Origin: an uncultured Streptococcus sp.
GTDB lineage: Bacteria; Bacillota; Bacilli; Lactobacillales; Streptococcaceae
Assembly (NCBI GenBank): GCA_934201655.1
Contig: CAKPXD010000088.1
Coordinates: forward strand, 1 to 6,023
DNA: 6,023 bases
Direction of reading: 5' to 3'
Positions 6,023 to 6,023 of the stretch are shown here, piece after piece. Numbering within the stretch: position 1 is the first letter of the stretch; the number at the start of each line of letters is the position of its first letter. The translations under genes were made by a program, and so were the position numbers. Under the pieces are notes generated by a model, which was not told the DNA's origin, did not search any database, and saw nothing but the letters and a program-made list of their open reading frames with translations.

Positions 6023-6023
6023 A

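Noticed and set aside
5931..6023. ATG-initiated plus-strand frame open to the window edge (31 codons, starts MFKGRNDKKHEK)
   Set aside because: No Shine-Dalgarno before it, and the strong promoter (5990-5998) and ribosome binding site (6017-6022) lie inside it, which fits a leader for a later start. A frame this short can be open by chance.

Overview
The window looks like a chromosomal segment of a low-GC Firmicute, most probably a viridans Streptococcus of the mitis/sanguinis kind. GalU, GpsA, the PBP1b body and the DapH N-terminus all closely resemble pneumococcal proteins as I remember them; no search was run. The segment is compact and all five recognisable genes lie on the minus strand. 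Transcription runs from high to low coordinates: gpsA, galU, pbp1b, an EamA-type transporter, then dapH, which is cut by the left edge of the window.

Layout along transcription. (1) At 5789-6023 is an AT-rich intergenic region. It holds a minus-strand promoter for gpsA and, at the right end, a plus-strand promoter and ribosome binding site for a divergent gene that starts just outside the window. (2) gpsA (4772-5788) and galU (3851-4750) are 21 bp apart with no terminator between them. They form a two-gene unit that ends at a strong intrinsic terminator (3816-3843). (3) pbp1b (1164-3728) has its own extended -10 promoter and a very short predicted leader. It is followed after 9 bp by the EamA transporter gene (222-1154), which has no Shine-Dalgarno sequence and lies in the same reading frame as pbp1b. 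This unit ends at an intrinsic terminator (198-223) that overlaps the transporter's stop codon. (4) A dapH promoter abuts that terminator, and the dapH start is at 158.

Most of the genes share an envelope theme. GpsA makes sn-glycerol-3-phosphate for phospholipids. GalU makes UDP-glucose for capsule, glycolipids and other glycans. PBP1b polymerises and cross-links peptidoglycan. DapH acts in the diaminopimelate route to lysine, the third stem-peptide residue in streptococcal peptidoglycan. The transporter substrate is unknown.

There is no mobile element, CRISPR array, RNA gene or obvious new system here; this is largely ordinary core genome. The points that deserve a second look are the roughly 60-residue Asn-rich C-terminal tail of PBP1b, encoded by a slippage-prone AAT/AAC tract; the SD-less, in-frame pbp1b-transporter junction; the stop codon, terminator and promoter packed into 35 bp before dapH; and operator-like palindromes at the pbp1b and gpsA promoters.
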